A stretch of DNA of 64,000 nucleotides from Sternotherus odoratus (Eukaryota > Chordata > Testudines > Kinosternidae): assembly GCA_032164245.1 (NCBI GenBank), contig JAVMKO010000001.1:16715603-16779602 (forward strand), read 5' to 3'. The notes under the pieces are model-generated. The model had not been told where the DNA came from. It ran no database searches and worked only from the letters and a program-made list of their open reading frames with translations. Position 1 is the stretch's first letter; each line of letters begins with the position of its first letter. Positions 32,681 through 45,345 of the stretch are shown piece by piece. Made by a program: the position numbers and the translations under genes.

Positions 32681-32908
32681 GAGAATCTACCTATATGCAG
32701 ACAGCTAGGCAATACATTAAATATTAATATTTATTGGGATAACTGCATGACTCAAGGGTCTGTCAATAGGATATTGAGCTTTTAATTTTCATGCTGATAG
32801 TTTGGCTATAGGTAATTGTGAAAGTTATTGAAAGCGGATGTAAATCCTCAAGTTCGACCGAAGCCTGTAAACCTATAGCAGTGTACACCCTCTTCAAATC
32901 TTGACTAA

Positions 32909-33584
32909 GGGCATGGTTACACTTACAGGAATATAGCGCTTTTGGTTATAGCTGTCCCCATATACAGCAATAGGTATGACGCTAGAGCGTGTCCTGGAGT
33001 GGCCACATTGGCGGCACTTGCAGCGGCACAGGGAGTGGTGCATTATGGGCAGCTATCCCAGCATTCAGCTGGGTGCAACGTGCTTTTCAAACAAGGGGGG
33101 TGAGGGGGAACATGTTGTGTTTATGCAGACGGAGAGAGCAAGGGGATTTTCTATGGGCTGCGAGTCTTGTCGGTGGGTGTCCTTTGAAATTCAGAGCCTG
33201 CTAGTTTTCTCGGTCACACAGGCTCACTCCGTAAACATTTGCAGTGCTTATCTGCCGAGTTAATAGAGAAACTCTGAAAAGGTACTTCCGCATTCCTCCT
33301 GTCGAGTTCAAAACAAATGGAAGAGACGTCAATTGCCTTAAATGGCTCAGAGGCATCGCCAGAGATCACTTATAGCATAGTAATCTTAATGCCCATTCAC
33401 ACTTGTGATAATACGGAGCAGTGAATATGCAATAGCTGTTAATCCTCAAGGAAGGGAGGATTAGCAGGAGCGGTATAACTGTGGGTTTATAGCATAATAC
33501 ATGCCTTCCCAGTGTGGACAGGTAGGGAGTTATAGCGCTCCTGGAGGCTTTATAGTGCTATAAAGTGCCAGTGTAACCAAGCCC
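32909..33584. mobile_element. Harbinger-like MITE, GGTTACACT type, TAA duplication
   Basis: The ends GGGCATGGTTACACT and, inverted, GGGCTTGGTTACACT are flanked by TAA at 32906-32908 and 33585-33587. The right arm has AGCGCTCCTGGAGGCTTTAT and AGTGCTATAAAGTGCCAGTG. A second copy in the opposite orientation starts at 63601. Confidence 0.85.
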
Positions 33585-33587
33585 TAA

Positions 33588-34301
33588 GCCCCCATCTTCA
33601 CTACAGCACTAAGTCGATTTTCCTTAAGTCGATTTTCTGAAGTCCACTTTAGAAAATGGACTTAGTGCATCCCCACAGAGGACAGCAACACCCTGTCTGT
33701 CCTTAAAACTTTTGCAGGGGTCAACATAGAGAGTGTTGCACTGTGGGTAAGTATCCCACAGTGTGGGGAGTCCCCAGCTGTCACCGCCTTTCGGGGCAGC
33801 CAGGCACGCTCCCCAGGGGACCCCCCCGCCCGCCAGACGAGCCCCGCGCCCGACCCCCCCCCCCCGCGCCGAGAAGCCCCGCGCCGGACCCCCCCCCCCC
33901 GCGCCGAGAAGCCCCGCGCCGGACCCCCCCCCGCGCCGAGAAGCCCCGCGCCGGACCCCCCCCCGCGCCTGAGCAGCTCCATGGACCCCCCCGCCCGCCG
34001 GATCAGCCCCGTGACTGCTCCCCCCGCCCGAGCAGGGGCGGGGGGAGCCGGCGCGGGGCTGTTCAGGCGGGGGGGGGGCGGTTTGCGGAGCTGCTCGGAA
34101 GGTCGGAGGCTTAATATCACCTGCATCCTCAGTAGCTGAGAGAGGTCGATTTTAGCTACGCCTCTGGTAAGGGAGGAGTTATAAAGTCGATTTTAAGGTC
34201 CCTTAAAATAGACTTTAAGGGCATGCAGGTGAGGACAGGTACAGGCTTAAATCGACTTAAGCCTGCTAAAGTCGACTTTAAGCCCTAGTGGGGACCAGGC
34301 C
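33588..34301. mobile_element. Harbinger-like MITE with GC-rich core, abutting the previous one
   Basis: The ends GCCCCCATCTTCACTA and, inverted, GGCCTGGTCCCCACTA lie between TAA at 33585-33587 (shared with the neighbour) and TAA at 34302-34304. It belongs to the same family as 9846-10997 in reverse orientation: GACCTCCAAGCAGCCCCGCGG there matches the inverse of its right core edge. The core 33820-34090 is a minisatellite with CCGCGCCGAGAAGCCCCGCG units of about 43 bp. Confidence 0.85.
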
Positions 34302-34304
34302 TAA

Positions 34305-37134
34305 GTCATCTATGGAATTGTGCCAATTTCAGTGCCAGAGGACACCTAAATTATAAAGGATCTTCTTAAATCCTTTCATTTTTAAAATTCAAGTTACATA
34401 TCAAACAAACTTTGGTTTGCTTGAATTTGAGCAAAGGCATAAAATGCATGACTTTAGGTCACCACTGCCTCCCTGACTCAGAAAAAAAATCTCATAGGAA
34501 GTTCTAATACTGCTTAACCACATCATATTTTCCCATCCTTTAGGGAAAACATAATTTTGGTTGAAAGGGATACTGTGTTATGTGTAACCTAAAGTTCTCT
34601 CATTTTAATGGACTTTTCTAAAATATTAAAGGCTGGTAATGGAAAATTTTTAACACTAGTGACTAAAATTACATCACATTATTTTCATTAAATGCTAACT
34701 TCAACTCTTAGGCGAAGAGAAGCAGTGATCAAAATGGCAAATAGTTTCAACATCTTCAGTTTAAAAAAAATAATTTAAAAGGATAAATTCTTTGTAAGAA
34801 ATGAAATAAATATAGATGCCCAGTGACTGCATATTTTCAGCAATGGGTGATTACTCTGCAACTTAAAGGGACAGTTGTCAATTTAATATTTTGGATGTCT
34901 ATGAAGATTCTGCATGCATTAAACTTTCATAAAAACACCAGTATGGCTCGATAGTTCATATAACTAAACATTTTTTATCATCTTTTGAAAATATACTCTT
35001 AAGTTACACTGTAGATATATGGGAACATAAGTGCAGTGGGAGTGTGTAAAATGTAGCCAAAATGCTGTTGTGACGTGTCTGGAATCCCACAGACATGTCA
35101 GTACATATATTTGCACTGCCTAGAACTAAATGGTTAATGCATTAGGACACTTGAGCATATTTAAACATCGCTTTGTAATAACTGAATGTATACTAATTAG
35201 AGCCGGTTGGGAATTACATGTCAACATTATATTTTGTTGTAAAATGCAGCTCTGCAAAATCAAAATTATACACACATGCAAAAAAAAAAAAAAAAAAAAA
35301 AGTAGTCATTTAGCAAGTACACCAAGAGCTCTCTTTGAAAGATCAAGGCAAAAATATTCCATGAAGAAAGAGGACAAAGAAAATATATTTAAATAATCAA
35401 AAGTTGGCAAAGCACAAATGATTAGAAGAATCTATTACAAAGGCCCCATTCATCAAAATGTGCATATCCAAGCACAGAATTTGCATTATGGTGTCTATTC
35501 AGATTAGGTTACTTGAGGAAGGGTTTACGGAGTCTGTCCTCACATACCGGGAAAAACCTTCAGTCACTCTCACTCATGTACATCCACCTATTTTTCTCCC
35601 AGCTTTTGCTGGGCTCGGGTTGGCCTTCCCCACTGAATCTGTTGATCATGAGGTTAAGGTTGAGCTTAAGAGAGGACCACAGAGCTAGTAAGGCCCACAG
35701 GCAGAGGCTTCTCCCCACCCTCCACCCATTTGAGAGCCACAGGCAGAGGCTTCCCCCCAACCTCCCATTTGAGAGCCAGCAGGTTATGCAGCACCCTGCA
35801 CCTGTGGACTTCTCTTTTCTTTTTTTTCTTCCTTAGAAAGAGAAGGACTTACTGTTTGGACTATAGGGACCACTGAAAGGACCTACTGGTAAGAAGTAGC
35901 CCAGGGAAGTGATGTTGGTCTTACTGCAGAGAGCATCCTGCTGCTGTTGCTTCACATAGGTCCTGGGCAGGCAGGAACCCAGTGGAAAGGGATGGTCCAG
36001 GTCCACCTCCCACATGCTCTTAAGGCCCAAGGCCCAGAAAGGTGAAGATTCCTGGCTTAAAGTTAGGAACAGATATCTCTACCGCCATGACAGAGGGACA
36101 AGGGGCTGGAAGTTGGGTGTGCTAACCACTGGACCTCTTGGCCCTCTAAGCCCCTTATCACCATGTGGTTATCGTAGACACATGCAAGTTTTCATAATGA
36201 CAACAAATTATCCAGTATTGAAACCACTTTTCACAGTTAGGATTGTTAAGAGTAGTTATCTGATGTTTCATTCAAATATTGCAGCATGACAAGCTCACCG
36301 TGCGCAGGATTTTTATTAACCCATATATGCTTAATTCCTTGTGTTGTAATGATAATAAAAATAATTATATGTAAATTGTTAGCCCTTAGAGGCCCCAAAT
36401 CAAGATTGTGGCCCCATTGTCCTAGGTGCTGAATATATAAAATAATTATATAAAGATGTTCTGACACGTGTCCTTAAACCAAATTCTGATATCATTTACA
36501 CCAATGTAAATTCAGACACTCCACTGAAGTCAGTGGAGTTACTCTGGATATACAGTAGCATCAGTAGTGTTACTTTGGATTTACACAGATGTGACAGATC
36601 AAAATCTGGTCCATTATTTTAAAATGACAGAATATCAGGTACAATAATTGACATGCTGGAGTTACTGGAGGCAGACAAACCGTTGACATCATCATCCTTA
36701 AGCAGACAAACCATTTATTTTTAAACAGGATAGATCATGTCATTTTCAGTCTTGGGGCCCAAAATCTGAGTCTCTCTTATTAAAATAACTTTTTTATTTG
36801 ACTAGAAATTGTGTAGAAATTGAACCTGCAGACGCAGCAGGTAAACAAACCGTCCCAGCCTGCCAGGGGGCTTACCCTAGTGGGCCACATGCCAAATGTT
36901 GCCGATCCCTAATCTAGTATTAGATATGCCTAACCATGGTTAGGGTTAGGTAGCTAAGAACCTAAGGATTGGTATTTAATTGGCTACATTTCTGTAGAAC
37001 TGGAGTGGTATGGAAGCAGCACTAACAAATGATTCACTGTGTTGCAATCTGTGTGACACTAACTCTGATAACTTTAATAAAAGTTGTTTGTTCTCGTGAT
37101 GTTCACAACGGACTCATTTGCATTAATAGGAAAC
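34305..37134. other. No gene recognised
   Basis: The region holds an A22 run (35280-35301) and a fragment of an old amniote repeat at 36375-36440 (CCCTTAGAGGCCCC, CCCATTGTCCTAGGTGCTG; compare GTGCTAGGTGCTGTACAAAT at 41617-41637). It also holds a CACTGAAGTCAGTGGAGTTA repeat segment near 36521 and the hAT fragment at 36826-36911. The frames seen have no known domain. Confidence 0.45.
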
Positions 37135-37139
37135 GCTTG

Positions 37140-38270
37140 TGTCACGTGACTGAAATAATTTGGGACCCTCTGAGTCATTGCTGCAACCAGGGTCCTATAG
37201 TGGCACCAAAGCTTATGTACAGGGGGTCATAATGGGTGCCTACAACCAGGTTATGAATGGCTGATTATAAATATGCCAGTGATATGTGTGTATCAATTTT
37301 GTAGTTAGAGCTATAATATTGGCTCTGGACTGTCTGTCTTTCCAAATATTGTGCTCTGCTGGGGGAGAAGATTCCTCAATACTGGGCGTCAGCTTGGCTT
37401 GGGCTGCCTGATGGCCCATTAAGGAACATCAACCACACAATGGACTTTGTATATGCCTGTCCACACCCAAGCTGCTCTAGGAATGTCACTGCCTGGTCAG
37501 AAACTGAATCCTGGAGAAGTCTGGTGATTGGACCTTGTGACTGTAAACCTCCATTTTGCAACCGGACTCTGCAAAAGAAGGAGGAGGGTCTTGGCCCAGA
37601 AGACAGAGTCTATAAAAGCTGGAAGAAGCATTCTCCATTTTGTCTTTTACCTCCAGTCTTCAGCCTGCCTTGTTTCCAGCTTTGGATGGAACTTTGCTAC
37701 TCTGGGAACTCTGGACTAAGGTGCTGACCCACCCCTAAATGGGGTGCATCCAAAGACTTTGATTTGAACCTGCAGTTATTCTACCTTTGCTGCAAGCCTG
37801 AACTAAGAGATGTGCCATTACTACATGTAATTGATTTCTTTTAACCATTCTTAACCCTCACCTATACCTTTTTCCTTGTATAATAAACCTTTAGATTTTA
37901 GATTCTAAAGGATTGGCAATGGCATGATTTGTGGTAAGATCTGATTGGTATATTGACCTGGGTCTGGGGCCTGATTCTTTGGAATTGGGGAGAACCATTT
38001 TCTTTATTTGGGGTACTGGTTTTCATAACCATTGGTCCCCAGGACAGGTGGCTGCTGGTGGTGATACTGGGAAGCTGGAGTGTCTAGAGGGGATTGCTTG
38101 TGTGACTTGTGGTTAGCCAGTGGGGCGAAACCAAAGTCTTTTCTGTTTGGCTGGTTTGGTTTGCTTTAGTGTGAAGAAACCCCATCTTTGGGCTGTAGTT
38201 GCCCCTGTGGAAGCAATCTGTCCTGATCTGACACTCACAGTTGGATCCCACCAGGAACAGCACCGTCACA
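37140..38270 (+). mobile_element. Solo LTR, 1131 bp, with 5-bp duplication
   Basis: It begins TGTCACGTGAC and ends CACCGTCACA, so it has TG...CA ends. It is flanked by GCTTG at 37135-37139 and 38271-38275. A TATAAAAG box lies at 37611-37618 and an AATAAA polyadenylation signal at 37882-37887, giving the U3, R and U5 order on the plus strand. No internal retroelement sequence adjoins it, so it is what remains after LTR-LTR recombination. The frames inside have no known function. Family not determined. Confidence 0.75.
37611..37618 (+). promoter_or_regulatory. TATA box of the solo LTR
   Basis: TATAAAAG, about 265 bp upstream of the LTR polyadenylation signal AATAAA (37882-37887). Confidence 0.6.
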
Positions 38271-38275
38271 GCTTG

Positions 38276-39815
38276 TTTTTATTATTTTCTTTTTACCAGT
38301 ACTGTAGATGTTCATGGTGCATTAGGAGCAGATAAAACTGCAAGGCCCCTTCCCCTTTCTCACAGAGAAGACTATTTGTCTGTGTGTTTTTATCTGTTAA
38401 CATTTTGTCCTTAGACTGCACCCACGGAGGTAGTATTTGAGTAGCAACTTAATGAAGGAAAGCAGGGGCAGATATAACCTCCTAATTCAATGGCTGCACT
38501 ATATTAAACTGCCAAGGAAGCACCAACCAACTGAAGCAGCACCCTCCACCCCACAACTGCAACCCTAATCCCAGCCAGGGGGTGGAGAGCTGCATTTACC
38601 CCACAATGTGAGGCTGGGCCTGGCTCCTTGCTTCAGGCCTTGCAATCTCGCCTATGGGGTCACAATACCACTCAGGTTTGTCCCAACCATCCCTCTGTCA
38701 TGGGTTTGGCCTTTCTGCCCCTCAAGTGGGGAGCCAGGCCCAGCCCCATGAAACAGGAGCCACTGCTCCAGCTGAGTGCGGGGCAGGCTCACTCTCCAAC
38801 CAGTCTCCCCACTGCACTGGGTCAGGAGACGTGTATATATGCTTGTTTTGGATCCTCAGTTTCATGATTTCTGTGGGTACATCTGAATCCATGAACCCGT
38901 GCAAAAGCTACTCGAGCAAAGGAATGAATATGCATGTCTGTTCAAAGGGAAGGAAAAATAAAACAGATGGAACTTATTCTGCAGAAAGGAAGAAAGAATC
39001 CTTCTGCATACTATCCATTTTTGTTTGTTTCATCTGCTTTTTTTCTTACTCCGTTTCTTAGACATTTATGTAAACCGCACTATCCACTCCATTCTGCTGG
39101 GGAAAGAGAGAATTTGGTCTGCATGTTGGCTCAGTCGTAAACTTCCTCTGAGGTTTTGTGATAACAAGCTAGGGCCCTTAACAAGATGTTAATAGACTTG
39201 GTGTGTTGTTCATACGAATGAAGGAATTCATGTGAACGTTTCTATTTTTTTTTTTACACTTTCTATTGGCCTGAGTTTGCTTCCCCCCCCCCACTTAACA
39301 TTAACATCTCAAATTCATTTACCTCATGTGCAAAGCATAGGGCTACTCAAGACCTCAGACTTTTAGGTTTCCCTTTTTGTCAGCACTGTTTTCCAGACAT
39401 AGCCAGAAATCCTTATTCACCTAGCGGCTTGCAGTGACTCCCTCTGGGGTCAGCTGGGTGCACGGCCATGTGAAAATCACATCAATTATTTATCTGCCTC
39501 AGTATGGATTTGGGTACCAATTTTTGGCAATATTAGCCTAAATGATTAGCTGAGAATTAAGTTTTGAAGTACTGATTACTGTGTGGTGTTTGCTAAGGAA
39601 AGAGCAGTGTTAATTTATAACCAGCACACCATATGCATGGCAAAGTGCCGCTCCTTCTGTAACCTTCCCATACAGAAACATGTGATTTCGGGGGGGGGGG
39701 GGGGGAAGTGTTCCCCGATGGAGAGTATACTCGGTTTATGATTGTTGGGATATTTGAGCAGGGTGTTTTCTGGCAGTTAATGAACAGCAGAGTTTATGGC
39801 TCTGCTTAGCTTTTC
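38276..39815. other. No gene recognised; G16 run
   Basis: Unique-looking DNA with a run of 16 G at 39690-39705. The frame at 38654-39061 (135 aa) has no domain that I can name. Confidence 0.45.
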
Positions 39816-39819
39816 CATA

Positions 39820-40855
39820 GGGTTGCCAACTTTCTGATTGCAGAAAACCGAACACCCTTACCCCACTTCTAGGCCCCATCCCTTCTCTCTCCATTCCCCC
39901 TCCCTCAGTTGCTTGCTCACCCCCCCACTCTCACTTGCTCATTTTCACTGGGCTAGGAAGGGGTTTGGCTCTGGGAGGGGGTGAGGGCTCTGGGTTGGGG
40001 CTGGGGATGAGGGGTTTGAGGTGCAGGAGGGGGCTCTTGGCTGGGGGGTGGGGCAAAGGGATTTGGAGTGTGTGAGGGTGGTCCAGGCTGTGGCAGGGGT
40101 TTAGTGTATGGGGGGGGTGAGGGCTCTGGCTCAGGGTGCAAATTTTGGAGTGGGGCCAGCAATGAGCGGTTTGGGGTACAGGAGGGGGCTCCAGGCTGGG
40201 ACCAAGGGTTGGGGTACAAGGAGGTTGAAGGCTTTAGCTGCAGGTACTGGCGTGGGGCCAGGACTGAGGGATTTGGGGTGTGGGAGTGGGCTCCGGACTG
40301 GGGCCGAGGGGTATGGAGAGTGGAAAGGAGGGTGAGGGCTCAAGATGGGGGGGGAGGGGAGCGGGAGGGGTGAGCTATTGCGTGGGGCCAGGGATGAGGA
40401 ATTTGGTGTGCAGAAGGGGCTCTGGGTTGTGGCCAAGGGGTTTGAAGGGAGGTGGTGGTTCAGGGTTGGGGCATGGAAGTGGGTGAGGGGTGCAGGCTCT
40501 GGGAAGAGCTTACCTCAGGCAGCTCCTGGAAGCAGCAACATGTCTCCACTCCAGTTGCTAGGTAGAGGAGTGGCCAGGTAGATCTGCACGCTACGCCACC
40601 CTTGTAGCTCCCATTGGCCAGGAAATATGGCAAATGGGAGCTGCAGAGCCAACATTTGAGGAGCGGCAGTGCACAGAGCCCCCTGGTTCGAGCTGGACCG
40701 GGGACATGCTGCTGCTTCCGGGAGCCACAGGGAGCCATGGCAGGCAGGGACTTAGCCCACTGCATCGCTGACTGGACTTTTAACAGCCTGACCGGAACCG
40801 CCAGGGTCCCTTTTCGACTGGGCATTCCAGTCGAAAACCAGATGCCTGGCAACCT
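39820..40855. mobile_element. DNA-transposon-like repeat with GC-rich tandem core
   Basis: The left end GGGTTGCCAACTTTCTGATT and the right end ACCAGATGCCTGGCAACCTC are inverted over about 11 bp. Inside, 39950-40500 is an imperfect tandem array with GGGGCC-AGG and GGATTTGGGGTG words at about 60-bp spacing. No target duplication was found. The frames on both strands are array artefacts. Confidence 0.5.
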
Positions 40856-41176
40856 CAACTTCTCTAGCTCACCATTAACTCCCAAGAAGTGCTTCACCAG
40901 GAGGCCATCAGTGCTGAATTCTTATACAGCTCCAAATGGGAAGAGTTAGGATCACTGGGTTGTATATGAGATGCAAAGTCAAGGTAGGCAATAATCAAAG
41001 TGGGTGAAAAGACAAAAAGGGCAGGAAATTAAAAGATCCCTGCCAGCTATGCTAGCCACTCCTATATTTTGCAATGCCCACAAGATGCATATTGCTGAGT
41101 AGAGCACACCCATTTTGTGGATTGCCCTAATCACTGAAATAGATATGGTAGCTCACCTAATACAAGGATTAGTAGT

Positions 41177-41550
41177 ATAGGCACTGACTTTTAATTTTCC
41201 CTGGTGGGGGATGAGAGGGCTCGAATTCAAGGTCCCTGCCACCACTCTGCCCCAACCCACAAGACCCTGCTCTCTTTCCACTTCTTCCCACCCCCACTCC
41301 GCCCCTGCCAGAGACCCTTCCTTCGCTCTGGCTTTTCCCACTTCTGCTCCAACCCCTGCCCAGATGCCTCTGCCCACCCACTCCTCACTGCTTTCCACTG
41401 TCCCGCAAATCTCTCCCCCAGCCACCAAACAGCTGGCCGCCCAATCGCTGATCAGTGGCATGGCAGAACAGCAGTGGCTAGTGGTTGCTCAGTACCCACT
41501 TTTTTTCTGTGGGTGCTTGAGCCCTGGAACATCCATGGAGTCATCACCTG
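41177..41550. repeat. GC-rich interspersed repeat, partial
   Basis: It runs from GGCACTGACTTTTAATTTTC to TTCTGTGGGTGCTTGAGCCC and CATGGAGTCATCACC. It resembles the insert at 6595-7046 (GGTGCTGCAGCCCTAGAGCA, CATGGAATCGGCACC). Family unnamed. Confidence 0.5.
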
Positions 41551-41569
41551 CGATCAGTAGTATTAATTA

Positions 41570-43690
41570 TTGGATTATCACAGTGCCTAGGAGCCCTCGT
41601 CATGAACCAGGACTTCATTGTGCTAGGTGCTGTACAAATAAAGGACAAGAAGATGATGTATACCCCAAAGAGCTTACGGACAGCGACAATAGAGACACAG
41701 ACAAGAGGTCTGGGTCAAAGATGTTGCCCAAATTAACTAATATAACCATCACACACAGTCTCTAGCATTATGAGTTTTTAAAGCTTAACAGGCTCCATTT
41801 TTCTATCCTTTTTATTTCATAGGAAGTCAGGCTAGAACTTAGTTAAGAATATAAAACAATGCTGAAGGAGGTAAAAATTCAGCTCCCAGCGGAGAAGGTT
41901 TTCAAGCCTTTAAGCCCATCTCAGGAAGGAAAAGAGCTCATTAAAAAGCAAAATTGAGGTAAAAGATATAAAATTTGAAGGGGTGTAGCAAGCAGTAATG
42001 TTTGCTGAGGTAACAAGATGTTCACAATGGAAATGCACTTGGTATAACAAGTGGAGATATAAAAGGAAAGTGTAAGATTATAAATAAGTTTTTGAGCAGG
42101 AGGAGAATTTTGGGAAGCCACTTTAAAGTTCTCAGGGATGACAAAGATGCGTATGGCTTTAGGTTTATAGTTACACTGGATTTCAGAATGTGTTACTGTG
42201 AAGAGAAAACCTCTCCCCTCTCTAAACACTGGGGTAACAGAGGGGGTCTCTCCTATGGCTCCTTAACTATAAGCTGCTTTCTCAGCTTAAGTTAAATCTT
42301 TTCCCCCCTAAAACCTACACTCTACTAGTTGGGAAATGGGGACCACGCTGCTACCATTCATGTGAATCTCTAAGACCCTGGAGGGGGCACACGAAACCCC
42401 CCCCCCCAACTCCCTTCTCTCTCTCTGAGAGATCGGGTCCTTTAGACACTGCTTCACTCCTCCCCCTCTCCCTCTTGTACCGGGAGAGATGAGGACACAG
42501 ACTCTGAGCACCAGCCACTCCTCCCTGCTCTTAGGAGAGAGACTCAGATACATAGACCCACCCCCCCTTACCCGGGAACTGGGTCAAATCTAAAGCTAAG
42601 ACAACCTTAAGGGAATAACTAAACACTTGTTATAACAAAAAAGGTTTAATAAAGAAAAAAAGAGAACTTACAGCTAACACAACTTCACAGATATAAAGCT
42701 TTCTAATCCCTCTCTCAAGATTTTACCCCCTAGAAGGTTAGTGACATTCTAAATCAGGTACAAAACTTATGAAATCAAAATGCTACTTACAGTTATTCTA
42801 ATCTTAGAAATAGAAGGGTGCTCTCTCCCAAAGCTAAGAGAGGGGGGAAGAGCTTCTATAGCTAGAAAAAAGGTCAAGCTAGCCCAAAAGCTCTGGGACG
42901 AACTAAAAACAAAACTAAACTTTCCCCTCCCATAGAAATGAGAGCTTCTGATGTCACTGTCCTGTCATTTCAGTTACCCCTAACAAGTAAAATAGCACTC
43001 CAAGGCACTTCACACTCATGACAGTTACAGATAAATACAGATATAAGATACATCAACTTGTTTATCTTAGAATAAGATTATGTTCTTGTGTAGATTGGCA
43101 GAAATTGGGATTGAACATGGAACCTCTATTGCATGCACTAACTAAGAACAGGATTCCAGGTAGCAAATTTGTAGCAAATTCATAAACCTCTATTTCTCCT
43201 ACTAGATTAGCTGAAGTCTAACATTTTGCTAATACCGTGCTTGGAGAATTTATTATTTGATCTTCTAGTGAAGATTGTCTGATGATAGGCTTTAACTTCC
43301 AAATGATAATTCTTTGCATGTAGACATTTACTTTTCTTCTGAGGATCTCAGAGCACTTTGCATGACTACTACTATTCAGGAGATATGAATCTATTTTAAA
43401 GATAAAGTAGAATGAGGCACAATAAGGTAAAAACCCAAAATTGCTATCTACTTTTGAAAGCCTTCATTTTTGGGTGCCCAAGTCAGGAACATAAGACCTG
43501 ATTTTTCAGAGGCACTTACTGCCCATTGCACCATCTCCAGTTAATGGGAGGTACCACTGAAAAGCATCTCTGAAAAATCAGGCCCCATGTATTGCAAGTT
43601 TGGCACCCCCAAATTAGAAGATACTTTTGAAAAAGAAATATTAAGACTTGCCTAAATCAGGGGTAGATGGTTCTGTGACTGAAACCCAGG
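41570..43690. other. No gene recognised; old repeat fragments
   Basis: A short amniote repeat lies at 41580-41690. A C-rich stretch around 42390-42410 and AT-rich text follow. Around 43430-43620 are GAAAGCCTTCATTTTTGGGT and related words that recur near 53930-54060, so that part is an old interspersed repeat. Confidence 0.4.
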
Positions 43691-43734
43691 AATCTTCCCT
43701 CCCAGTCCTTACTAGCTAAAACACTTTAGCAGAA

Positions 43735-44199
43735 GCCCATTGTTGTACTGCAACAGGGCCTTCCTGCTGCCCCACTTCCTGCCCCCCCCCAAGCATCCCA
43801 ATAAAGCTCTGAGAGGCTTTAAATGTGCAGCACCCACATCTTTATTTACAGTGTTGTCCCGCCACCAGTGTCCAGCCATTTACAAGGCTTACCTGCTGAG
43901 TTGACTCCTTCTAGCCACAGAGTCCCATCCACAGACAAACCTTTCCCTGACCCTTCCTCCCATCTTCTGGCTGGACCATGAGGAGTGTGTGTTTGTGGTT
44001 AATGATGTTACTGTTACCCTAATATAAGCTAAAATCACTGCATACTGTCTTAAATAGGACTTTTATAGTCCTCAGGCCAGCAGGTGCAGCCAATCCTTAG
44101 TCCAGGCATCAGGCTTTCCCCAGCCCCAATCCATTTCCCCTGATTGAGGCTGGCTGAGCAGGGCTAATTAGGTGCCATCTGCACCAGCACCCTGCTACA
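43735..44199 (-). mobile_element. LTR remnant, minus strand
   Basis: Read on the minus strand it starts TGTAGCAGGGTGCTGGTGCA at 44199, has CCAATC-type boxes near 44110-44140 and CTATAAAAGTCC near 44070 as a TATA box, and AATAAAG near 43800 on the plus-strand side. The far end is unclear and no duplication was found. Confidence 0.45.
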
Positions 44200-44209
44200 T
44201 GGACCTATG

Positions 44210-44920
44210 CTAAAAGCTCCCGTGCTAGAAGTTCTCTCCCCTATGGAGCTATCTAAGCTTCAGGGACTCTGGAACATTCTTAGCTATGCTCATAAGTCTT
44301 TTGTAATAGAATTATTCACTAACAGAACTTGTAAATTCATTGAGCCATAGCTTATTTTCAGTTTGCAGAGTTCACAAATTCTGCCAACGAATGCCTCCTT
44401 AACAAACACATTAAAAATATTGAACAGAAACAGTCTAATGTGCCGGTGCCCTGTGCCAATACTCATAATTTTAAAACAACTCAACTGATGTTCCTCAGAT
44501 TTATTTTGCTTCTTAAATCTCAATGTAATTTACAAAAACAAATAAAAATCTCTTTTGAAGTTTATCACATCAGATGTGTTTTAATGTGAAATTGCTGACT
44601 GGAACAGATGGGGAAAATGTATTTGCCTCCCCCCACCATTTCCCACCCCATCAATTTTGTGCCAACTTTCAAAAACAATTCACAGCTGGGGTGAGAAATG
44701 TAGACAATGTACTGTAATTCAAAGGAACTAATCTGATAAAGCTATTGAGCAACTGGTACAAAGAGATTAGACTAGTAGCTAACCTTAACGAGGGCAAGCA
44801 ATACACATGCACACTATAATAAGTAGCAGATTAATTTTCACTTTCATAAATCTTCCCTCTGCCTGTCGACTAGACAGATTAGCAATACTGGCTTTTATCT
44901 TGCCTCCAGTAACTAGTGGC
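44210..44920. other. No recognised feature
   Basis: Unique-looking AT-rich sequence up to the target duplication of the Penelope-like copy. Confidence 0.4.
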
Positions 44921-44933
44921 CAGATCCTTAAAG

Positions 44934-45155
44934 AATCAGAATCAGAGAGGTAGTAATTAGTTACTAATTAGTCTGGAATTGCAGAAGTGACAAAGAGTCC
45001 TGTGGCACCTTAAAGTCTAACTAAAGTATTGAACCATAAGCTTTTGTGGGCTAATACACACTTCGTTGGATGCATCCGACGAAGTGGGTAGTAGCCCACG
45101 AAAGCTTATGCTTCAATACTTTAGTTAGTCTTTAAGGTGCCACAGGACTCTTTGT
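44934..45155. mobile_element. Penelope-like terminal repeat, head-to-head palindrome
   Basis: Two inverted units meet near 45073. Near-identical 13-bp repeats CAGATCCTTAAAG (44921-44933) and CAGATTCTTAAAG (45156-45168) flank it. The left border is partly overwritten by a TAATTAGTTACTAATTA palindrome. The right unit carries a hammerhead-like core on the plus strand at 45076-45112 (CCGACGA form); the left one is degenerate. Confidence 0.7.
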
Positions 45156-45161
45156 CAGATT

Positions 45162-45345
45162 CTTAAAGGTATTTAGGTGCCTAAAGATGAACATAGCCAC
45201 GTAGTGGGATTTTCAAAAGCATCTAGATTCCTAACTCGCAGTCAGTCAATCACTCAATGTGCATATGTGAAATCAATGGCAGATAGACACATATGCACTT
45301 TCGACAATCCCAGTGCCTAAATACCTTGAAACTTCAAACAAATAA
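45162..45345. repeat. Old palindromic interspersed repeat
   Basis: AAAGGTATTTAGGTGCCTAAA on the left is inverted as AGTGCCTAAATACCTT near 45310. GGGATTTTCAAAAGCATCTA lies between. I recall this from other turtle and crocodile sequence but cannot name it. Confidence 0.5.

Noticed and set aside
33662..34126. 154-aa minus-strand frame and 123-aa plus-strand frame
   Set aside because: Translations of the GC-rich core of the MITE 33588-34301.
40068..40897. Several 70-145-aa frames
   Set aside because: They follow an imperfect GC-rich tandem array on both strands.
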